Below are positions 59,572-64,000 of a DNA stretch of 64,000 nt, piece by piece (position 1 is the first letter of the stretch; each line of letters begins with the position of its first letter). The position numbers were made by a program, and so were the translations under genes. Origin of the DNA: Elusimicrobiota bacterium (GTDB lineage Bacteria; Elusimicrobiota; Elusimicrobia; JACQPE01). The stretch covers positions 1-64,000 of the forward strand of contig JACPAN010000007.1 in NCBI GenBank assembly GCA_016180815.1. The letters run 5' to 3'. The notes under the pieces are model-generated. The model was not told where the DNA came from and made no database searches. It was given only the letters and a program-made list of their open reading frames with translations.

Positions 59572-60672
59572 CTACCACTCTTCTTTTTTGCCTTTAGGCA
59601 ACAAACTAAAGAGATAATCCACCAAGTTATGGAGCTCCTCCTCACTTAAAACGCTTTTCCAGGCATTCATCCAAAAAGGCGGCAGGGGCGCTTTGGCGTC
59701 CTCAGGAACGGGGATGCGGCCGTCCATAATGACTTTTTTCACTTCCTCTTCCGTAAAGCCCTCGGCCACTCGATCGATGCGCGGAATTTCCCCGCCTTGC
59801 GAGTTGGGATTTTTCACGCCGCCTTTTCCATCCGGCCCGTGGCAGGTGGCGCAGCCGTATCGGGCAAAAATCGACTTTCCCTTTTCCGCCGGCGACTTGC
59901 CGTAAGGAGCCTCGGCCTTGCCCAGAATCAGCCATTGCCAAAACCCGACTGATTTCATCCCGTCGCGTTCCTTGCCGGTTCCGTCCCAGACCGCAAACCC
60001 GACTGGGAAGACGGCGTTCTCCTTGAAAACAGCGCCCTCTTTTGACGAAAATTTCCTCTTAAAAACAACGCTCCATCGCCCGTCAACCCATTCCCCGTTG
60101 GCCTCGATATCCTGCGCGTTTTGACGGGTCAGCGTTCCAAAGCCCACGGCGATTAAATTTTCTCCCGCTTTGTCGTGAAACTTGATGGTTGTTTCAATCG
60201 CGTCCTGCCGGTAAAAATCAGCATAAGCTTTGGGGAAACGCTCCGCCTGCTGGACGATGGCGGCCCATCTCCAAATATTGACCGGATTGTTGATATCTCC
60301 CATAAAAGGCGACGGCAGCGTCTTTGATTTCATCGGAAACTGCAAAGCGCAGGCATCACTGAAGCGATTGGTCAAATCCCAACGATCGTCCTTGGTCGCG
60401 TCTTTCCACTGAAGGCGAAAAGCGACCTCTTTCGCGGAATAAAGGCTTTGCACCGTCAGCGTTGCGACGGAACCGCCGCCATGAGGAGAAACCATGCTTT
60501 GCTTGGACAAAGGAACTTCCACCGCCTGAGCTTTCTGCCAGACGGCATCATTAGGGTCCATCGTCAACTGATCGACCTTGCCCGATCGAATCAAGACTTC
60601 CGCTCCCCGGCTGTCTTGACGGATGCCGAACGTCAAGAATACGACGAGACCCAGAAAATTAAATCTTCTCAT
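59572..60672 (-). CDS. NXR-type gamma subunit: ethylbenzene-dehydrogenase-like heme b domain fused to cytochrome c
   Basis: 366 residues from ATG 60672 (ribosome site GGAGG). A signal peptide (FNFLGLVVFLTFGI) precedes the heme b domain (about 30-255) of the type II DMSO reductase gamma family; likely axial ligands are Met124 (PFMGD) and Lys240 (DGMKSVGFWQWLIL). A class I cytochrome c follows: CATCH at 274-278, distal Met335 (PPFWMNAW), LHNLVDYLFSL. The fusion of these two domains is known in some nitrite oxidoreductase NxrC-type subunits. Passes electrons between the FeS subunit and periplasmic carriers. Confidence 0.85.
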   Translation of the reverse strand: MRRFNFLGLVVFLTFGIRQDSRGAEVLIRSGKVDQLTMDPNDAVWQKAQAVEVPLSKQSMVSPHGGGSVATLTVQSLYSAKEVAFRLQWKDATKDDRWDLTNRFSDACALQFPMKSKTLPSPFMGDINNPVNIWRWAAIVQQAERFPKAYADFYRQDAIETTIKFHDKAGENLIAVGFGTLTRQNAQDIEANGEWVDGRWSVVFKRKFSSKEGAVFKENAVFPVGFAVWDGTGKERDGMKSVGFWQWLILGKAEAPYGKSPAEKGKSIFARYGCATCHGPDGKGGVKNPNSQGGEIPRIDRVAEGFTEEEVKKVIMDGRIPVPEDAKAPLPPFWMNAWKSVLSEEELHNLVDYLFSLLPKGKKEEW

Positions 60673-61318
60673 GAACAACCTCCCTGGATAAATTGGCTAA
60701 TTGCAGATAAAATTCGCCGGGCTGGCTTTCTCCTAAGCGCTTGACGAATCCTTCCACGGCGGGTTTTAAAAATTCCGTGGTCAAAGAACGAATGGCGTCT
60801 CTGGTCACTTTTTCTTTTTCTTTCCATCGATGGCGCCCGGCATAAACGGCTTTAACATGAAGATAGCTGACGAGCTCAAAAAGAGCCGGCAGAGAATCGG
60901 GCCTGTTGCCGGAGGCCGCCTCTACCCCGAACGCCTTGTAAAACCCGGCTAAATCCGCGGCCTTTTTGGCTTGATCGAACGGATTTTCGGTCAAATAAAC
61001 GGTCGCATCCAGGCTCACGCTGCCGCCTGAGCCGAACAACCGGTGAAAATCTCCGGCCAGGATTTCCCGGGAAGTTCCCGCGAACGAATCCCGAAGTTTT
61101 TCAAGCTGCGCCCGGCGTTTTTTGCCCGCGGCCGCGCAACAGTCCGCGGCTTTCTTGAACAGGTTCTCGAATCGCTTGCCCCAGGCTTCATCAGGATAAA
61201 GGAACCCCACGGAAATCAACCGCCACGACAGCACGCTCAGGCGCTCCGCTGCTGATTCCGGCAAAACCGGAGACAAAGACTCAGGTGACGCTGTGTCTGT
61301 AGACATCATGTTTTTCAT
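60659..61318 (-). CDS. TorD/NarJ-like molybdoenzyme assembly chaperone
   Basis: 219 residues from ATG 61318, all helical. The family points are present: DFHRLFGSGGSVSLDATVYL (Y-x-x-L-F equivalent), LAGFYKAFGVEAASGNRPDS and LFELVSYLHVKAVYA. Such chaperones hold the alpha subunit until cofactor insertion and control Tat export. Overlaps the beta-subunit gene by 38 bp and the gamma gene by 14 bp. Confidence 0.82.
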   Translation of the reverse strand: MKNMMSTDTASPESLSPVLPESAAERLSVLSWRLISVGFLYPDEAWGKRFENLFKKAADCCAAAGKKRRAQLEKLRDSFAGTSREILAGDFHRLFGSGGSVSLDATVYLTENPFDQAKKAADLAGFYKAFGVEAASGNRPDSLPALFELVSYLHVKAVYAGRHRWKEKEKVTRDAIRSLTTEFLKPAVEGFVKRLGESQPGEFYLQLANLSREVVHEKI

Positions 61319-62399
61319 CTTTGTAAACCCGAAACACAATCGGCTCCTTGACGGGCACGCGCACGACTTCCTGGCCGTTTAAGATGGCCGCCGCTTGGCC
61401 GTCTTTAACCCAGAAACGGTCCACCAGGTGCTCGGTAGATCCGAACAGGCTTAACAACCCGACCAGTTTTTCCTCGCGCTTTTTATAAGTCGCGATGGCC
61501 TGATCAACGCCCGGGCCGAACATCTGCTTTAAGTACGCGGTGTCGACATGAATGGGAGGGATGTAATAGACATTCGGCGACGTGCCCATCTGCGGATAAA
61601 GCGGCAAGGCGACTTTAGCCACGTGCACCAAATAATCAATAGGGTTGTTGGCATCCGCTTTTTCCGGCGGGTTGATGAAGCCGGCCATGCGTATTTTTCC
61701 GATGCAGGTTTGAACGCAGCGCGGCGCGATTCCTTTCTCGATCAAAGGGTAGCAGGAGATACATTTTTCGGAACGGCCGGTGTTGGGATTAAACATCGGT
61801 TTCTTGTAAGGACAGGCCCCGACGCATTTTTGGTAGCCGCGGCACCGGGCTTGATCGATGAGCACGATGCCGTCTTCTTTTCTCTTGTAGATGGCTTGCC
61901 GCGGGCAAGCCGCCAAGCAGGCCGGGTACGTGCAATGGTTGCAAATTCGCTGAAGATAAAACATCCAAGATTTGTGCGTGCCCTCGAAGGTGGCTTTCTC
62001 GCCGATGGGCCGGTTGACTTCGTCTTCGCCGAGGTTGGGATGAGCCCAATCTTCGGGTTCGGGGATATAGCCCGCGATATCCTCTTTATCGTCGCCGCTT
62101 TCAAAGATCGTGGAGCCCGCGTAGGTTTTTCCTTCCCATTTTTGGGGGCCCAGTTTGTCGAGAATCTTAACGTCGTAGGCCAACGGATAAAACCCGAACG
62201 GCTTGGTTTCCACGTTGTTCCAGAACATGTATTCCTGCCCCTTGCCCGATGTCCACGTCGTTTTACAGGCGATGGTGCAGGTCTGACAAGCAATGCATTT
62301 ATTGGTGTCAAAGACCCAGCCGATTTGCCTCTTGGGAGGAGAGGCTTCGTACTTATAGTATTGATCTCGATTAATCTGCCAATTATGAACTTTAGCCAT
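61281..62399 (-). CDS. nxrB: NXR/nitrate-reductase-type iron-sulfur beta subunit
   Basis: 372 residues with four cysteine clusters: 35/38/41/45 ([11 protein letters not shown]), 153/156/161/165 ([13 protein letters not shown]), 186/192/196 ([11 protein letters not shown], Tyr189 where a Cys would be, so a [3Fe-4S] cluster is likely) and 213/216/228/232. The N-terminus ([15 protein letters not shown]) and [12 protein letters not shown] are typical of NxrB of Nitrospira/anammox-type enzymes rather than NarH, which is much longer. Start ATG overlaps the alpha gene by 8 bp. Confidence 0.9.
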   Translation of the reverse strand: MAKVHNWQINRDQYYKYEASPPKRQIGWVFDTNKCIACQTCTIACKTTWTSGKGQEYMFWNNVETKPFGFYPLAYDVKILDKLGPQKWEGKTYAGSTIFESGDDKEDIAGYIPEPEDWAHPNLGEDEVNRPIGEKATFEGTHKSWMFYLQRICNHCTYPACLAACPRQAIYKRKEDGIVLIDQARCRGYQKCVGACPYKKPMFNPNTGRSEKCISCYPLIEKGIAPRCVQTCIGKIRMAGFINPPEKADANNPIDYLVHVAKVALPLYPQMGTSPNVYYIPPIHVDTAYLKQMFGPGVDQAIATYKKREEKLVGLLSLFGSTEHLVDRFWVKDGQAAAILNGQEVVRVPVKEPIVFRVYKDEKHDVYRHSVT

Positions 62400-64000
62400 A
62401 GTATCCTCCCGCCAAATAAGTTTTCATGGCTTGGGACTCGTATCCGGGCCGCAGGCCCAATTGAGCCGGCCTCCACAAGGAATGCTCGACCCCGCCGGGC
62501 TCCGCCTTGGTGAATTTCACGAAGGACTCCTTGGGCGCGCCGACCGTGCAATGGATATCAGCCGCAAACCCTTTGCCGATGGTCTGGCCGAAATAGTCTT
62601 TGCGCGCCAGGGTATCCGTCTGACAAGTCGGACGCAGCCACGCGCGAGTCGACGATTGATGCGAGCCGTAACGAAACATGGCCTGATATCCGGTCCTGGG
62701 ATTCCTGGCCAGCTTATCCGCATTATTCTCATGACCCTGGACGGATCCATACGTCGCCACGAACATGTGAAACCAGGAACGCGCGATCCCCTTGGGGATG
62801 CCCAGATAGTGGCGGACGCGCATCATGGCGCGATGAACCTTGTAATCCTCGGGTTTCTTTTGCCAGCCACGGAACGGACGGTCCGAGGGATCGGCGTCCA
62901 CATAAACATAATCGCCGTCCTCCAACCCCAACGATCTGGCGTCATCGGGGTTTAAATCCACATAGCCTTCCGTCACCCAGGGTTTCCTCTTGTCCCGCCG
63001 GTGAAAATCGCCGAACGGCCCAAACCAAACGGAAATCAAATCCACGTCAACCGGCGTCGTATGAGCGCCGTGGCGGAATTTGGGGGTGATATAAACATGC
63101 TGATACCCGTCTTTTCTCAAGGGATGCCGGGTGTGGGGAACGTCCGCGGGCGCGTAGATGACGTTTCTGATCTGACGCACCTCCGTCGACAAGTCGGCGA
63201 CGGACAGGCCGTAAGCCTCCGGACCCTTAGGGCGTATCAAATGTTTGGCGCCGCAAACAATGACATTGGGCTCGTACGGAGTGCCGTCCACGGGCTCTCG
63301 ATGCACCGGAATATTTTCGCCGTGCTCCAAAAATTCCGGCTCATCGCGATAAAATTCCAGCCGCCCGGATTTGGTGTAGTGGGGCTTCGCCTCGTTCGAC
63401 TGTTCCCAGCCCATAATTTTTGGGTAAGTCCTCGTCATCAGGAGCACCGGGACGCCCTCCTTCGCCTTGGCGTGAAGTTCGTCGATGTTGTAACCCTTGG
63501 TCGCATTCGAATGATCAAGGATTCTCTGCAGATAAACTTCCACCCGGTTCTCATGCACGAATTTCCAGTAGTCGATGAAGCGGTTGTCCTTCGTGAGCCC
63601 GGCCAACGCCTTGCCTACTCCGGCCATGACCTCGATATCGCCTCTGGTGTCATGCAAGCGCTTCATCGGGGTTTTAGGGAACAACTGAAGGAATGGGTTC
63701 GTCACCGCGGCCGTCATGTCCGGGTATTTGAACTCGGCCCAGGAATCCACCGCAAAAACCACGTCCGCGTATTCGCAGGAAGCGGTCCACCACCAGTCGC
63801 TGACCACGATCGCCTCAATCTTCGGCAAGGTGTTCATGACCACGTCGTGATGCCATTTCAGGTTCCCCAAAATCGAGTTGCCGTTGGAAAACCACATGAA
63901 CTTGGTCGGCGTGGGCATGTGGCTTTTACCGGTGAAATTCTTGTTGCCGACCCGCAACGGCCGGTCGCCGTAGTTGAAGTAATGAGCCGACTCGTATTTG
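62392..64000 (-). CDS. nxrA: NXR-type molybdopterin catalytic alpha subunit, C-terminal half (cut by window edge)
   Basis: The minus frame is open to the window end (from about residue [14 protein letters not shown]); about 536 C-terminal residues are visible. They include [55 protein letters not shown] and the molybdopterin-dinucleotide-binding end ([31 protein letters not shown], then [16 protein letters not shown]). Several runs are what I know from NxrA of Nitrospira and anammox bacteria. The N-terminal Fe-S site, Asp ligand and signal peptide lie outside. Member of the type II DMSO reductase family; nitrite oxidation or nitrate reduction both possible. Confidence 0.88.
   Translation of the reverse strand, partial: KYESAHYFNYGDRPLRVGNKNFTGKSHMPTPTKFMWFSNGNSILGNLKWHHDVVMNTLPKIEAIVVSDWWWTASCEYADVVFAVDSWAEFKYPDMTAAVTNPFLQLFPKTPMKRLHDTRGDIEVMAGVGKALAGLTKDNRFIDYWKFVHENRVEVYLQRILDHSNATKGYNIDELHAKAKEGVPVLLMTRTYPKIMGWEQSNEAKPHYTKSGRLEFYRDEPEFLEHGENIPVHREPVDGTPYEPNVIVCGAKHLIRPKGPEAYGLSVADLSTEVRQIRNVIYAPADVPHTRHPLRKDGYQHVYITPKFRHGAHTTPVDVDLISVWFGPFGDFHRRDKRKPWVTEGYVDLNPDDARSLGLEDGDYVYVDADPSDRPFRGWQKKPEDYKVHRAMMRVRHYLGIPKGIARSWFHMFVATYGSVQGHENNADKLARNPRTGYQAMFRYGSHQSSTRAWLRPTCQTDTLARKDYFGQTIGKGFAADIHCTVGAPKESFVKFTKAEPGGVEHSLWRPAQLGLRPGYESQAMKTYLAGGYYG

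Noticed and set aside
61548-62513. 321-codon plus-strand ORF opposite the beta subunit
   Set aside because: The minus strand encodes four perfect Fe-S clusters; the plus reading has no recognisable motif or ribosome site.
1-64000. CRISPR arrays
   Set aside because: No series of regularly spaced identical repeats with unique spacers was seen; repeats of 10 and 21 bp are too short and lack spacers.

Overview
The window reads as chromosome from a Gram-negative, probably uncultured bacterium. Outer-membrane and surface proteins dominate the left third: a PorV/PorQ-like barrel, giant Ig/OmpL47-like repeat proteins, FlgD-like C-terminal domains and lipoproteins. The right end holds a Tat-linked, nitrite-oxidoreductase-like molybdoenzyme cluster. 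This combination fits Elusimicrobiota or a neighbouring phylum, but that is inference; no rRNA or complete tRNA gene is present to fix it.

Layout. (1) 1-30.9 kb: cell-envelope and surface genes, mostly on the minus strand. They include a zinc-ribbon repeat protein, the PorV-like protein, a roughly 2,700-residue repeat protein split by a frame break near 9.3 kb, a LAS-type peptidase fused to Ig-like domains, a tail-fibre-like protein, a response regulator, a membrane glycosyltransferase with TPRs, a subtilase, a HEAT-repeat protein, a patatin phospholipase, a lipoprotein and an SGNH hydrolase. (2) 31.0-33.5 kb: SagB-type oxidoreductase, MFS transporter and a 36-codon peptide gene separated from them by a hairpin, a possible peptide-modification locus. 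(3) 33.5-43.4 kb: a STAND/NACHT-like NTPase, then plasmid-like genes (winged-helix Rep-like protein, ParA, ParB, parS-like palindromes, a large nested inverted repeat, a replication-relaxation protein and three coupled membrane-protein genes). (4) 43.6-52.1 kb: an 8.5-kb integrative element bounded by 37-bp copies of the 5' half of a tRNA-Lys(TTT) gene. It carries a tyrosine integrase, an excisionase-like protein, a second replication-relaxation protein with its own inverted repeat, and cargo resembling phage defence (AbiEi/AbiEii, NYN protein, DUF6933 protein, metallophosphoesterase, a PD-(D/E)xK-like protein). (5) 52.2-64.0 kb: one tightly packed minus-strand gene string. Transcribed right to left it gives the catalytic alpha subunit (cut by the window end), iron-sulfur beta subunit, TorD/NarJ-like chaperone, heme b plus cytochrome c gamma subunit, TatA, MoaC, MoaD, MoaE, Mog, MoeA, MobA, MoaA, TauE/SafE-like protein, TatC and MoeB-rhodanese.

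Region 5 is a self-contained production line: MoaA/MoaC make the pterin, MoaD/MoaE/MoeZ add sulfur, Mog/MoeA insert molybdenum, MobA adds the nucleotide, the chaperone holds the apo-enzyme and TatA/TatC supply export. The subunits look most like nitrite oxidoreductase/nitrate reductase of the type II DMSO reductase family; direction and substrate cannot be read from sequence alone.

The most unusual non-coding signals are in regions 3-4: nested inverted repeats in the same place upstream of both replication-relaxation genes, repeated ACG-containing hexamers spaced exactly 10 bp apart at several sites, paired TGGGACGG repeats just inside both ends of the element, and tRNA halves with no matching 3' half in the window.
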